A stretch of DNA of 64,000 bases from Halobellus rufus (GCF_000739575.1 NZ_BBJO01000034.1:1-64000), one strand, 5' to 3'. Shown: positions 34,971 to 44,354, counted from the stretch's first letter. Numbers and translations are program-made. The notes: generated from the letters alone by a model not told the origin.

Positions 34971-36301
34971 GCGTCCGCGACGACGTCGCCGACCGCATCC
35001 CGGGCGGCGACGCGGGGCTGATCGTCGTCGTCCTCCTCGCGCTGTACGCCGTGTACATTCTCGTGGGGGTCGGTCTCGGCTACTCAGTTCGCGGTCAGTT
35101 GAACACGATCGCCGTGCTGACCTTCTACATCGGCGTCTTCGCGATGCTCGCGCTCGCGCTCAATCTCCACTGGGGATACACCGGGCTGTTCAACATCGGT
35201 ATCGTGGGGTTCATGGCCGTAGGAATCTACGTGATGGCGCTGGTCTCGAAACCGTTGTACGGCTCCGGCGGCGCGGCGCAGGTCGGAGGACTCGGTCTGC
35301 CGCTGGTGGTCGGGATCGTCGCCGGGATGGTCGCCGCGGCCCTGCTCGGAGCGCTGGTTGCCTTACCGGCGCTTCGGTTGCGGGCCGACTACCTGGCGAT
35401 CGTCACGATCGCGATGTCCGAGATCGTCCGCTTTTCGTTCCTCTCGGGCGAACTCCAGCAGTTCCAGTTGTTCGGCGAGCGCGTCGGGTTCGGCGGCGGC
35501 TCCGGGCTCATCCTCGATTTCACCAACCCGCTGGAGGCGTTCTTCGCGTTCTTCGGACTGTGGGACGCCTATCTCGGCTTCGTCGACGCGTTCACCGTGA
35601 TCATCCCCAACAACCCGAAACCTGTCGTCGACGGACTCGTGTACGGCGCGGTGCTTCTCGGCTTCGTCGCCGCGTTCTTCTGGCTCCTGAAGCGAACAGG
35701 CGAGTCGCCCTTCGGGCGAGTCCTGAAGGCGATCCGCGAGGACGAGGACGTCGCGAACTCGCTGGGGAAGAACACGAACCGGTTCAAGATCAAGGCGTTC
35801 ATGCTCGGCTGTGCGCTGATGGGGCTGGTCGGGATCCTCTGGCTGATGACAAGCGGCGCGGTCACGCCGAACTTCTTCCGCCCTCGGATCACCTTCTTCG
35901 TCTGGATCGCGCTCATCATCGGCGGCGCGGGCTCGAACACCGGCAGCGTGCTCGGCGGAGCCGTCTTCGCCGCGCTCCTGTACCAGGGCCCGCGGTACCT
36001 GAAGAACCTGATCGACACGGTAATCCCGAACGCGGACGCGCCGTCGAGCTTCGGCCCGGCGGTCGCGCCGCTCGTCTCGAACTTCGACCCCGCACCGCTG
36101 TTCTTCTACACGATCGACAGCGTCCGACAGCTCCAACTCGTCATTATGGGGTTGGTGTTGATCTGGCTGATGCACAACCGCCCCGAGGGGATGCTCGGGC
36201 ACCGCAAGGAGACCGCCGCGGGGATTCCCCTGACCGCGTCGCGAGCGCGCGGGACGGCGAGCACCGACGGCGGCGACGCGGGAGGTGAGGTCGATGAGTG
36301 A
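34967..36301 (+). CDS. livM: Branched-chain amino acid ABC transporter permease, LivM type
   Basis: Starts at the ATG at 34967, overlapping livH by four bases; 444 residues. It has about nine helices. The LivM signature NLHWGYTGLFNIGIVGFMAVGIY is followed by the coupling loop VLKAIREDEDVANSLGKNTNRFKIKAF. Compared with bacterial LivM it has an acidic insert and a soluble acidic C-terminal tail after GMLGHRKE. It pairs with LivH to form the membrane channel. Confidence 0.92.
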   Translation: MSVRDDVADRIPGGDAGLIVVVLLALYAVYILVGVGLGYSVRGQLNTIAVLTFYIGVFAMLALALNLHWGYTGLFNIGIVGFMAVGIYVMALVSKPLYGSGGAAQVGGLGLPLVVGIVAGMVAAALLGALVALPALRLRADYLAIVTIAMSEIVRFSFLSGELQQFQLFGERVGFGGGSGLILDFTNPLEAFFAFFGLWDAYLGFVDAFTVIIPNNPKPVVDGLVYGAVLLGFVAAFFWLLKRTGESPFGRVLKAIREDEDVANSLGKNTNRFKIKAFMLGCALMGLVGILWLMTSGAVTPNFFRPRITFFVWIALIIGGAGSNTGSVLGGAVFAALLYQGPRYLKNLIDTVIPNADAPSSFGPAVAPLVSNFDPAPLFFYTIDSVRQLQLVIMGLVLIWLMHNRPEGMLGHRKETAAGIPLTASRARGTASTDGGDAGGEVDE

Positions 36302-37196
36302 CACCGACGCGACGAACGCCGAGGCGGAGTCAGAGCCCTCGGGCGCTGCGGGCGGCACGGGCGCGCCCACAACGGAAGAGCCGTCGACCCGGCTGGATCT
36401 CGGCTCCGGCGGCCCCGACGTCTCCGAGCAGTACCCGTTGCAGGTCGACGGTCTGCGAAAGACCTTCGGTGGGATCACCGCCGTCGACGACGCGTCGTTC
36501 CAAGTCGAGCGCGGGACGCTCACGGGCCTCATCGGCCCGAACGGCGCGGGGAAGTCGACGACGTTCAACCTCATCACCGGGATGCTGACCCCCGACGCGG
36601 GCACCGTCACGTTCGACGGCGAGGACATCACCGGCCAGCGGCCGCACGCGATCGCGAACAAGGGGCTCGTCCGGACGTTCCAGATCGCGAGAGAACTGCG
36701 GGATATGACCGTCTTGGAGAACTTAATGCTCGCACCGAAGGCCCAGCGCGGAGAGGCGCTCTGGCGCTCGGTCACTCCCGGCTTCCGCGACGACGTCGTC
36801 GAACAGGAGGAGGAACTCCTCGAACGGGTCTGGAACGTCCTCGAGTTCTTCGACATCGACCACATCGCCGAGGAGTACGCGGGCAACCTCTCCGGTGGGC
36901 AGCGCAAACTGCTGGAGATGGCACGCGCGCTGCTCACCGATCCGGACATGCTCCTGTTGGACGAACCGTTCGCGGGCGTCAATCCGTCGCTGGAGAAACG
37001 CCTGCTCGAACACGTACACGAACTGCGCGAGCAAGGCTACACCTTCCTGCTCGTCGAACACGACATGGACCTGATTATGGAGAACTGCGAGCGAGTGATC
37101 GTCCTGCATCAGGGGCAGGTCCTCACCGAGGGGTCACCCGCGGAGATTCAGGCGAACGAGGAGGTCATCGAGGCCTACCTCGGGGGGAACGTATGA
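36294..37196 (+). CDS. livG: ABC transporter ATP-binding protein, LivG type
   Basis: The ATG at 36294 overlaps the livM end by eight bases; a GTG at 36285 is an alternative. The 300-residue ATPase has an acidic N-terminal extension of about 45 residues, then Walker A GPNGAGKST, the signature LSGGQRKLLEMA and Walker B LLLDEPFAG. It is one of two ATPases that power the LivHM permease. Confidence 0.94.
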   Translation: MSDTDATNAEAESEPSGAAGGTGAPTTEEPSTRLDLGSGGPDVSEQYPLQVDGLRKTFGGITAVDDASFQVERGTLTGLIGPNGAGKSTTFNLITGMLTPDAGTVTFDGEDITGQRPHAIANKGLVRTFQIARELRDMTVLENLMLAPKAQRGEALWRSVTPGFRDDVVEQEEELLERVWNVLEFFDIDHIAEEYAGNLSGGQRKLLEMARALLTDPDMLLLDEPFAGVNPSLEKRLLEHVHELREQGYTFLLVEHDMDLIMENCERVIVLHQGQVLTEGSPAEIQANEEVIEAYLGGNV

Positions 37197-37975
37197 GCGC
37201 AGACACCGAACGGGACCCTCCGTCGGGTGACGGCGACGTGTCCCGAAAGACGGTCCCCGACCGCGAGGGGCAGTCGCTGCTCGAAGTGCGGGGCCTCGAC
37301 GCGGGCTACGGCGACCTGCAGATCCTCACCGACGTCGATATGGACGTCGCAGGCGGGGAGTACGTGACGATCGTCGGACCGAACGGCGCGGGGAAGTCGA
37401 CGGTGATGAAGTCGATCTTCGGGCTCACGTCGCACATGGGCGGGACGGTGACGTTCGAGGGCGAGGACATCACCGGACTCCGCCCCGAGGAGATCATCCA
37501 CGAGGGGATCGGCTACGTGCCGCAGAACGACAACGTGTTCGCCTCCCTGACGGTCAGAGAGAACTTGGAGATGGGCGCGTACATCCTCGATTCGGTGCCG
37601 CAGGACGCCCTCGACGCCGTCTTCGAGCGCTTCCCGATCCTCGAAGAGCGACAGTCGCAGAAGGCGGGGACGATGTCGGGCGGCCAACAGCAGATGCTCG
37701 CGATGGGTCGGGCGCTGATGTTGGAGCCCTCGCTGCTGCTCCTGGACGAACCGTCGGCGGGGCTCGCGCCCGACTTCGTCGACGATATGTTCGACCGCAT
37801 CGACGCGATCAACGACGACGGGACGGCGGTGCTGATGGTCGAACAGAACGCCAAGGAGGCGCTGCGGCGCTGTGATCGCGGCTACGTCCTCGCGAACGGA
37901 CGGAACCGCTACATGGACGACGGCGACGTCCTCCTGAACGACGAGCAGGTCCGCAAGGACTTCCTCGGTGGGTAA
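37193..37975 (+). CDS. livF: ABC transporter ATP-binding protein, LivF type
   Basis: A 260-residue ATPase that overlaps livG by four bases. Walker A is GPNGAGKST, the signature MSGGQQQMLAMG, Walker B LLLDEPSAGLAP. The motif GIGYVPQNDNVFASLTVRENLEMG is specific to LivF. It ends the livHMGF operon. The substrate-binding lipoprotein for the system is the convergent gene at 38394. Confidence 0.95.
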   Translation: MSADTERDPPSGDGDVSRKTVPDREGQSLLEVRGLDAGYGDLQILTDVDMDVAGGEYVTIVGPNGAGKSTVMKSIFGLTSHMGGTVTFEGEDITGLRPEEIIHEGIGYVPQNDNVFASLTVRENLEMGAYILDSVPQDALDAVFERFPILEERQSQKAGTMSGGQQQMLAMGRALMLEPSLLLLDEPSAGLAPDFVDDMFDRIDAINDDGTAVLMVEQNAKEALRRCDRGYVLANGRNRYMDDGDVLLNDEQVRKDFLGG

Positions 37976-38090
37976 GACGCCGAGCCAGAGCGGCTTCTGT
38001 CCCTCCGGTGTCGGTCCCTCTGCCTCACCGAATGCGGGTGCTACTGACACTCAAATAACAGTTAAGTGACGTCAGGACCGTTCGAGGCGT

Positions 38091-38279
38091 ATGTCTGCTG
38101 CTGCCGCACGGTTCTGGCAGGAGTGCGACCGCTATCACGACCTCGCCGAGCGGTTCGAGCGAAACGTCGAGGTGGCGCACCCCGACTACCTGACGGGACG
38201 GAGTGGCTACTACGGCTGCGGCTGCGCGTGGTGTGCGAGGGAGATCACGTACTACCGGTACACGGGGCCGCGACTGTAA
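38091..38279 (+). CDS. Small Cys-containing protein, unknown function
   Basis: A 62-residue protein with a helical N-terminus (AAAARFWQECDRYHDLAERFERN) and a C-terminal CGCAWCAREITYYRYTG segment. Three Cys in GCGCAWC plus one at residue 12 could bind a metal, but no known domain is evident. It sits 115 bases after livF; an AT-rich stretch, AAATAACAGTTAAG near 38055, may be its own promoter. It could be a haloarchaeal accessory protein. Confidence 0.55.
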   Translation: MSAAAARFWQECDRYHDLAERFERNVEVAHPDYLTGRSGYYGCGCAWCAREITYYRYTGPRL

Positions 38280-38311
38280 GTCGCAGACGGGGATCGAGGC
38301 CCTTCGCTGGC

Positions 38312-38322
38312 GGGGGGGGGGG
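38312..38322. repeat. Poly-G run of 11 bases
   Basis: Eleven consecutive G residues occur between the small protein gene and the 3' end of the substrate-binding protein gene. No other run this long is evident here. It is a likely slippage or sequencing-error site and lies outside coding sequence. Confidence 0.9.
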
Positions 38323-38393
38323 CGAGCGAGTCCGGCGACTGACTGCCTCCGTAGCGACGCCAAAAAACGGTGATCGAGAGGGTCCCGCGTCCC

Positions 38394-39791
38394 TTATTCG
38401 GGGCCCGAAAGCGCCGTACTGATGACCGAGGAGTAGGAGGATTCGCCGATGTTGAAGGCGACCTGCCTGTAGACCTCACCGTCGAAGGTTTCCTCGAAGA
38501 CGTTGCTGAAGCGCTCGGAGAGCTGCTGGCCGTAGTCGTTGTTGACGTACAGCGTCGCGACGTTGTCGACGCCGAGCCGTTCGGACATCACCTGCGCCAT
38601 CACGCGGCCCTGGAGGATGTCCGACGGTGCCGTCCGGAAGATGTAGTCGTTGTCTTCGAGGTTCGTGACGGACAGCGCCGTTGACGAGGGCGAGCAACCG
38701 ACGACCTCGTTCGGGATGAACACCTCCTGAGAGACGGGGACGTTCACGCCAGAGGACGCAGACCCGCAGACGCTCGGGACGCCGGCGCTCACGAGCGACT
38801 CGGCCGCCGCGGTCCCGGCGCTCGGAGAGGTCTGGGAGTCCTCGATCTGGGCGTTGACCTCGAGGCCGGCGGGGTTGGCCTCGTTGATCTGAATCGCCGG
38901 GAGCTCGGCTGCCTGGATCATCGGCGCACCGACCGAAGCGAGGTCACCCGTCTCCGGCAGGAGGATGCCGACCGACATCTCGCGGTCGCTGCCGCCGGGG
39001 CCGCTGTCGGCGGCCGGTCCCGAACCGTCGGGGTTCTCGCCCTCGAAGTTCTGCACTTCGATGTTCTCGGCCGCTCCCTCGTCGGCGTTGAACTCCCAGA
39101 TCGCGTAGGCTGCCGAGGCCGGGTCGCCGGCCTCGTTGAAGTTCGTCGCCGAGGACGCGCCCTGGTAGTTCACGTCCTCGCCGTTGGCGGCCGCTTCGAT
39201 CCCCTCGACGAGGTTCTCCGGCGTGACCTCCATTCCGCCGGGGTTGGCGACCCGACGCATCTGGTCGCGGATCGCCGTCCCGTCGTTCTCTCCGGCGGCG
39301 GCGTTCGCGAGTAACTGGATCGCGACCGAGTCGTACGACTGCGAGGTGAACACGCCCGGCGAGGCGTCGTACTCCTCTTGGAAGAGGGTGTTGAACGCCT
39401 CCTGGTTCGGCCCGCCAGCCGCCGGGGCCGTCCCGATCACGTTCTCCATATCGTTTCCGACCTGTCCCGGCATCGACCCGTCTCTGAGGCCGTCCGGAAC
39501 GAGTATCTCCTCTTCGCCGTCCGACTGGCTGTAGTAGTCGCGGAACAGCTGAATCCCGCTTTCGGGGTAGCCGATGATGACGAGCCCGTCTGGGCCGTCC
39601 GAACTGCCGCCGCCGCTGTCACCGCTACTGTCTTCTCCACTGTCGCCACCGCTGTCCCCCCCACTGTCGCCACCGCTGTCTCCCCCACTGTCGCCGGGAC
39701 TGCCGATACAGCCGGCGACGCCTGTCGCGCCGATCGCTCCCGCCGCACCGACCTGCTTCAGGAATCTGCGTCGTACGATATCACGTGCCAT
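38394..39791 (-). CDS. Branched-chain amino acid-type ABC substrate-binding lipoprotein, circularly permuted
   Basis: Starts at the ATG at 39791, 465 residues. A Tat-type lipoprotein signal (RRRFLKQVGAAGAIGATGVAGC, lipobox Cys at 28) precedes a GDSGG-rich linker (29-66). The periplasmic-binding fold then appears in the wrong order. Residues about 67-255 are the second half of a LivJ-type protein (DGLVIIGYPESGIQLFRDYY to the family C-terminus). A short linker (about 252-270) leads to the first half: MSVGILLPETGDLASVG, SSGVNVPVSQEVFIPNEVVGCSPSSTALS, then SSYSSVISTALSGPE and stop. The usual order would join STALSGPE to DGLVIIGYPESG. Expected to supply livHMGF. Confidence 0.88.
   Translation of the reverse strand: MARDIVRRRFLKQVGAAGAIGATGVAGCIGSPGDSGGDSGGDSGGDSGGDSGEDSSGDSGGGSSDGPDGLVIIGYPESGIQLFRDYYSQSDGEEEILVPDGLRDGSMPGQVGNDMENVIGTAPAAGGPNQEAFNTLFQEEYDASPGVFTSQSYDSVAIQLLANAAAGENDGTAIRDQMRRVANPGGMEVTPENLVEGIEAAANGEDVNYQGASSATNFNEAGDPASAAYAIWEFNADEGAAENIEVQNFEGENPDGSGPAADSGPGGSDREMSVGILLPETGDLASVGAPMIQAAELPAIQINEANPAGLEVNAQIEDSQTSPSAGTAAAESLVSAGVPSVCGSASSGVNVPVSQEVFIPNEVVGCSPSSTALSVTNLEDNDYIFRTAPSDILQGRVMAQVMSERLGVDNVATLYVNNDYGQQLSERFSNVFEETFDGEVYRQVAFNIGESSYSSVISTALSGPE
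39606..39695 (-). repeat. GDSGG-coding low-complexity repeat
   Basis: Near-tandem 12- to 15-base units encode repeated GDSGG in the lipoprotein linker (residues about 33-62). Acidic low-complexity linkers after the lipobox are common in haloarchaeal lipoproteins. The DNA is prone to slippage and to assembly collapse. Confidence 0.8.
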
Positions 39792-39813
39792 AAGCACGGA
39801 AATGGGACACCTC

Positions 39814-39822
39814 AATATAAAT
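39814..39822 (-). promoter_or_regulatory. TATA box of the substrate-binding lipoprotein
   Basis: The reverse complement reads ATTTATATT, a strong archaeal TATA box, about 25 bases from the ATG at 39791, which supports a leaderless transcript and this start. Confidence 0.7.
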
Positions 39823-40046
39823 GTACCCGTCGCGACACTGCGTGATCAGGTGTCGTCAACGAACGATACGGAACGTTCCGCGGCGACAGCCCCGGTTCAA
39901 CACGAACCCCGGTTCCTGATCGAAATCGCCGTTGCATATCCTCTCGACTTTTTGAGAGGACCTGTTTGCCGCTCGCGTCGACAGATCCGCGCGAACCGTT
40001 CGTCGAACCGCCACGCTCAAGCGCTCGGAGCCTCCTCCTTCAGAAA

Positions 40047-40736
40047 ATGACTATCCCCTCGTTCGTCATCGGGATCGCGGGCGGGACCGGCGCGGGGAAG
40101 ACGACGGTTGCGCGGCTCATCACCCGCAACGTCGGCGACTCCGTCACGCGAATCCCGCTCGACAACTACTACGAGGACCTGAGTCACCTCGACATCGAAG
40201 AGCGCGAGGGCGTGAACTACGACCACCCCTCGGCCTTCGAGTGGGAACTCCTCCGTGAGCAGCTCGGGACGCTGCTGGAGGGACAGGCGATCGAGATGCC
40301 GACGTACGACTTCGAGGTCCACAACCGAACCGACGAGACGATCCGCGTCGAGCCCACCGACGTCATCATTCTGGAGGGAATCCTCACGCTGTACGACGAA
40401 GAGATCAACGAGATGCTGGATCTCAGACTCTACGTCGAGACCGACGCCGACGTCCGCATCCTGCGGCGGATCCAGCGCGACGTCATCGAGCGCGGTCGCG
40501 ACCTCGAGGGCGTCATCGACCAGTACCTCTCGACGGTGAAACCGATGCACGAGCAGTTCGTCGAGCCGACGAAGAAGCACGCGGACCTGATCGTTCCAGA
40601 GGGCGCGAACAGCGTCGCCGTCGACCTCCTCGAAGAGAAGATCCACGCCGAGGTCGAGGGCACGTCCGGGCGCGACTGGGAGCGACCGTCGACCGAGGAG
40701 TTCGCGGACCAACTCGTCGTCGACCCCGACGAGTGA
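40047..40736 (+). CDS. udk: Uridine kinase
   Basis: Read from the ATG at 40047; the longer open frame has a poor leader. The 229-residue kinase has the P-loop GGTGAGKTTVARL, a Mg/nucleoside site PLDNYYEDLSHL, the motif YDHPSAFEWELL and the lid RRIQRDVIERGRDLEG. It phosphorylates uridine and cytidine with ATP or GTP in pyrimidine salvage. It begins divergently from the substrate-binding lipoprotein, and the hydrolase gene begins two bases after it. Confidence 0.95.
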   Translation: MTIPSFVIGIAGGTGAGKTTVARLITRNVGDSVTRIPLDNYYEDLSHLDIEEREGVNYDHPSAFEWELLREQLGTLLEGQAIEMPTYDFEVHNRTDETIRVEPTDVIILEGILTLYDEEINEMLDLRLYVETDADVRILRRIQRDVIERGRDLEGVIDQYLSTVKPMHEQFVEPTKKHADLIVPEGANSVAVDLLEEKIHAEVEGTSGRDWERPSTEEFADQLVVDPDE

Positions 40737-40738
40737 GT

Positions 40739-41632
40739 ATGTCGACCGGCCTCCTCGCGTCGGACGTCGGCGTCGACGCCGACTCACGGTTCGTCGACGT
40801 CGGCGAGGTGACGCTGCACGTCGTCGACGCCGGACCCGAGACGGGCGAGCCCGTCGTTCTGCTCCACGGCTTTCCGGAGTGTTGGTACGGCTGGCACGAG
40901 TACGTCGAACCGCTGGCCGAGGCCGGCTACCGGGTGCTCGTCCCGGATCAGCGCGGCTACAACGCGAGCGAGAAGCCCACCGACGTCGGGGCGTACCACG
41001 TCGACTCGCTCGCGGGCGACGTGACGGGACTGCTGGACGCGCTCGGCGTCGACGACGCCCACCTCGTCGGCCACGACTGGGGCGCGTACGTCGCGTGGTG
41101 GGTCGGGCTCCACGCGCCCGACCGGCTCCGAACGCTGTCGATCCTCAACGTCCCGCACCCGACGGCGTTCCGTCGAGCGCTGACGCGAGACCCGCGGCAG
41201 ATGCTGCGCAGTTGGTACGTGCTCTTCTTCCAACTGCCGTACCTCCCCGAGCGGCTGGCGCGCACCGGAAACTGGCGGGTGCTCACGGACCTGTTCGAGC
41301 GAAGCAGCCGCCCGGGGACGTTCGACGAGGCGGACCTCGACCGCTACCGGACCGCGTGGGCGGTCGAGGGCGCGTACCGATCGATGCTGAACTGGTACCG
41401 CGCGATCGTCCGCGCGAACTCCCGTCCGCGGACGACCCGCGTGGAGACGCCGACACTCGTGCTGTGGGGCGCGAACGACGACTTCCTACTGGAGTCGCTG
41501 GCCGACGAGAGCGTCCGGTTCTGCGAGTCGGGCCGGCTGGTCACGCTCGACGACGCGACCCACTGGCTGCACCACGAGTTCCCCGACCGGATCCTGAACG
41601 AACTCACCGACCAGTTCGAGCTGGGGCCGTGA
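40739..41632 (+). CDS. Alpha/beta hydrolase, epoxide-hydrolase-like
   Basis: A 297-residue enzyme. The oxyanion-hole motif LLHGFPECW (about 42-49), the nucleophile Asp in GHDWGA (D113), the acid Asp in WGANDDFL and the His in DDATHWLHHE form the triad used by epoxide hydrolases and haloalkane dehalogenases. The HGFPE motif favours epoxide hydrolase. The substrate is unknown. It follows udk by two bases and may be cotranscribed. Confidence 0.9.
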   Translation: MSTGLLASDVGVDADSRFVDVGEVTLHVVDAGPETGEPVVLLHGFPECWYGWHEYVEPLAEAGYRVLVPDQRGYNASEKPTDVGAYHVDSLAGDVTGLLDALGVDDAHLVGHDWGAYVAWWVGLHAPDRLRTLSILNVPHPTAFRRALTRDPRQMLRSWYVLFFQLPYLPERLARTGNWRVLTDLFERSSRPGTFDEADLDRYRTAWAVEGAYRSMLNWYRAIVRANSRPRTTRVETPTLVLWGANDDFLLESLADESVRFCESGRLVTLDDATHWLHHEFPDRILNELTDQFELGP

Positions 41633-41939
41633 GCGACGGGATCGAAACGCTACCCACCGCTCCGGTGAGCTACGTATCGGTACGGACGACTCTTAGCGAG
41701 CTTCTTGTGGTGGAGGCCGGGAGTCCCACTCGGCGCGAGGCCGATCACGTGCCTACCGACGTCGGACCCGACGGGATGAGCTCCGTCGGACTCGCACTCG
41801 CGCCACTTCGTGAGCCGCTGGCCGGGTTCCCCCGCCCGGCCACCTTCGTTTTCCGACCCGCCTCGGAGGCCGAGCGCGGTCTCCGCCGACGCCGCACCCA
41901 CAGCGCTACGTTGAAATCGAACCACCGAGACGTACCGGT
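41633..41939. other. Structured intergenic region without a clear gene
   Basis: A 307-base gap. It holds hairpins such as GGCCGGG-TTCCCCCG-CCCGGCC (41820-41841, 7-bp stem) and a CGACGG...CCGTCG stem just upstream (about 41768-41787). Open frames on both strands lack the acidic haloarchaeal signature. I could not match it to RNase P, SRP or tRNA. It may be an untranslated structured RNA or a decayed gene. Confidence 0.4.
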
Positions 41940-42965
41940 ATGCCGGACCTCGGAAAAGTCGACCGCGCGTTCTTCGACGAGCACGTCTTCCCGCGGCTCG
42001 GGGCCGACCGCGACGACGTCACGGTGGGGCCGACACACGGCGTCGACTTCGGGTTGCTGGACGTCGGCGGGCGAGCGGTCGCCATCGCCACCGATCCCGT
42101 CTCCGTTCTCCCGGGCCTCGGTTTCGAGCGCGCCGGCCGCTTCGCCCTCGACTTCGTTCTCGCCGACGTCGCCGTCTCGGGGCTGCCGCCCTCGCATCTC
42201 GCGGTCTCCTTCACGCTCCCGCCCGACCTCGACGACGAGTCGTTCGCGACGCTCTGGGAGTCGATGCACGCGGAGGCCGAAGACCTGGGCGTCTCGATCG
42301 TCACCGGCCACACCGCCCGGTACGCCGGCTGTTCGTTCCCGTGGGTGGGCGGCGCGACGGCGCTCGCGGTCGGCGACCACGACTCGGTGATCCGCCCGGA
42401 CAGGGCGCGCGTCGGCGACGACGTGCTCGTGACGAAGGGGCCCGCCGTGGAGGCGACCGGGTTGCTCACGACGCTGTTTCCCGACCAGATCGAACTCGAC
42501 GAGGCGACGCTGTCAGCCGCGCAGGCGCGCCTCGACGAGGCCTCCTGCGTCCGCGACGCGATGACGGCCGCGGCCGCCGGCGGCGTGCACGCGATGCACG
42601 ACGCGACCGAGTGCGGCCTGTACGGCGCGTTCGTCGAGATGGCCTCGGGCGCGGACGTCCGACTCGACCTCTCGACGAGCGAGATTCCGATTCGTCCCGG
42701 CGTCCGCGAGACGTGCGACGCGCTCGGCATCGACCCGTGGGCGGCGACCACCGGCGGGACGCTGGTGCTCGCCGTCGACCCCGACCGCACGAGCGACGTG
42801 GTCGCGGCGCTGGAGGCCGAGGGGACGCCCGTCGGCGTCGCCGGGACGGTCGAGTCCGGGTCCGGCGTGGTCGTCGACGGGGAGACGATCGAGCATCCGG
42901 GGATCGACCCGTCCTGGGCGGCGTACGACCGCCTCGCAGCGGCGGCCGGCGGCGAAGACGACTAG
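41940..42965 (+). CDS. AIR-synthase-fold protein (HypE/PurM-like)
   Basis: A 341-residue AIR-synthase-related protein. ATP-site features are [27 protein letters not shown] and [12 protein letters not shown] (N-terminal domain), and the C-terminal half begins [38 protein letters not shown] resembles HypE and related proteins. Some members are selenophosphate or hydrogenase factors, but no hyp genes are nearby, so the role is unknown. Its 3' end overlaps the DUF309 gene by four bases, convergently. Confidence 0.82.
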   Translation: MPDLGKVDRAFFDEHVFPRLGADRDDVTVGPTHGVDFGLLDVGGRAVAIATDPVSVLPGLGFERAGRFALDFVLADVAVSGLPPSHLAVSFTLPPDLDDESFATLWESMHAEAEDLGVSIVTGHTARYAGCSFPWVGGATALAVGDHDSVIRPDRARVGDDVLVTKGPAVEATGLLTTLFPDQIELDEATLSAAQARLDEASCVRDAMTAAAAGGVHAMHDATECGLYGAFVEMASGADVRLDLSTSEIPIRPGVRETCDALGIDPWAATTGGTLVLAVDPDRTSDVVAALEAEGTPVGVAGTVESGSGVVVDGETIEHPGIDPSWAAYDRLAAAAGGEDD

Positions 42966-43456
42966 TCCAACCGCTCGGCGTACTCGCGGTCGAGCCGATC
43001 CGCTTCCGGGCGCTCGCCGTCGAGTGCGATGCGCCAGCCCGCTAACGCCTCGGGATCGTCGAGCGCCGCTTCGATGGTCGCTCTGACCTCGGCGACGTCG
43101 ACGCCGTAGTAGTCGTCCGGGACGCCGTCGAGGTACTGCAGCGCCGTCCGGAACAGCGAGCGCATCCCCGAGTCGTCCTCGAAGTCGAAGTGCTTGTACG
43201 CGCCCGCGGCGACCTGCACCATCCCGTGGAGGAAGGCGCTCTCGGTCGTGCCGGAGCCGTAGTTGTACCACTCGTCCTCGAAACAGTCGTGGGACTCGTG
43301 GAACGCGCCCGAGTTGTAGAGGCGGACGCCGTGGACCGTCGCGCGGCGGAGCGTCCCGTGCTCCCACCCGTTCGAGACCCGTCGCTCGCGGTCCCAGCCG
43401 GTGGGTGCGCCGGCCGTCGGGGGCGCGACGGCGTCGTCGCGGGTGTGGTCGTTCAC
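42962..43456 (-). CDS. DUF309-domain protein
   Basis: A 164-residue protein. The helical DUF309 core shows [14 protein letters not shown] and [19 protein letters not shown], with conserved His and Glu residues that look metal-binding. The N-terminal 35 residues are a variable acidic tail. Family function is not established. It is convergent with the AIR-synthase-like gene and divergent from the aspartoacylase-like one. Confidence 0.85.
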   Translation of the reverse strand: MNDHTRDDAVAPPTAGAPTGWDRERRVSNGWEHGTLRRATVHGVRLYNSGAFHESHDCFEDEWYNYGSGTTESAFLHGMVQVAAGAYKHFDFEDDSGMRSLFRTALQYLDGVPDDYYGVDVAEVRATIEAALDDPEALAGWRIALDGERPEADRLDREYAERLD

Positions 43457-43516
43457 GACTCACCGTTCGTCCCGACAAATAAAGAGATTTGACCCTCCGT
43501 CGCTTGCGAGGTAGCA

Positions 43517-44335
43517 ATGCGAATCTACGAACTCGGGGAGGGGACACCCGAGGTCGCCGTCGTCGGATCGGTCCACGGAGACGAACCCTGCGGCGAGCGG
43601 GCCATCGAACGCCTCCTCGCCGCCGAACCGGACGTCGAGCGCCCGGTCAAACTGGTCGTCGCGAATGAGGAGGCGCTGGAGGCGGGCGTCCGCTACCTCG
43701 ACGAGGACCTGAACCGCGCGTTCCCTGGCGACGCGACCGCCGAGAGCCACGAGCGCCGCCTCGCACACGACCTCGTCCGCGAACTCCGCGGGAAGACCGT
43801 CCTGTCGCTGCACTCGACGCAGTCGTACGCCGAACCGTTCGCGCTCGTCGACGAGGTGGACGCGGTGTCCCGAGCGATCTGTCCGCACCTGCCGATAGAG
43901 TATCTCGTCGAGACGGGGGCGTTCGCGGCCGGACGGCTCATCGATCACGCCCACACCATCGAGGTCGAGTGCGGCCTGCAGGGCACCGACCGCGCCGCCG
44001 ACAACGCCTACTGGATCGTCCGCGCGTTCTTGTCGGCCACCGGCGTCCTCCCCGCACCGGTCGAGGGCGAGGAGGAACCGCCGCTGTCGCTGCACCGCCG
44101 CGACGAGGCCGAGGTGACCGTCTTCCGGATGCTGGATCGGATCCCGAAGGGACCGGCCGAGGAGTACCGCGTCTTCGTCGACAACTTCCAGCGGGTCGCG
44201 CCGGGCGACCTCGTCGCCGCCGCCGACGGCGACGAGTTCAGCGCCGACAGCGAGTTCTACCCGGTGTTGCTCTCGGCGAACGGCTACGAGGACGTGTTCG
44301 GCTACGCGGCCGACCGGCTCGGGACGCTCGCGTAG
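43517..44335 (+). CDS. Succinylglutamate desuccinylase / aspartoacylase family protein
   Basis: A 272-residue zinc carboxypeptidase-fold protein. The zinc site is VHGDEPCGE (His and Glu) with a distal His in VLSLHSTQ, and the catalytic Glu is in HTIEVECGLQ. The C-terminal beta domain is complete. It would cleave an N-acyl amino acid; the exact substrate is unknown. It shares the DUF309 divergent promoter region. Confidence 0.88.
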   Translation: MRIYELGEGTPEVAVVGSVHGDEPCGERAIERLLAAEPDVERPVKLVVANEEALEAGVRYLDEDLNRAFPGDATAESHERRLAHDLVRELRGKTVLSLHSTQSYAEPFALVDEVDAVSRAICPHLPIEYLVETGAFAAGRLIDHAHTIEVECGLQGTDRAADNAYWIVRAFLSATGVLPAPVEGEEEPPLSLHRRDEAEVTVFRMLDRIPKGPAEEYRVFVDNFQRVAPGDLVAAADGDEFSADSEFYPVLLSANGYEDVFGYAADRLGTLA

Positions 44336-44354
44336 GGCGGACGATGCTTCGCGA

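Noticed and set aside
41650-41925. Minus-strand 91-residue ORF in the structured gap
   Set aside because: It covers the hairpins, lacks acidic composition and has no promoter; more likely a chance frame.
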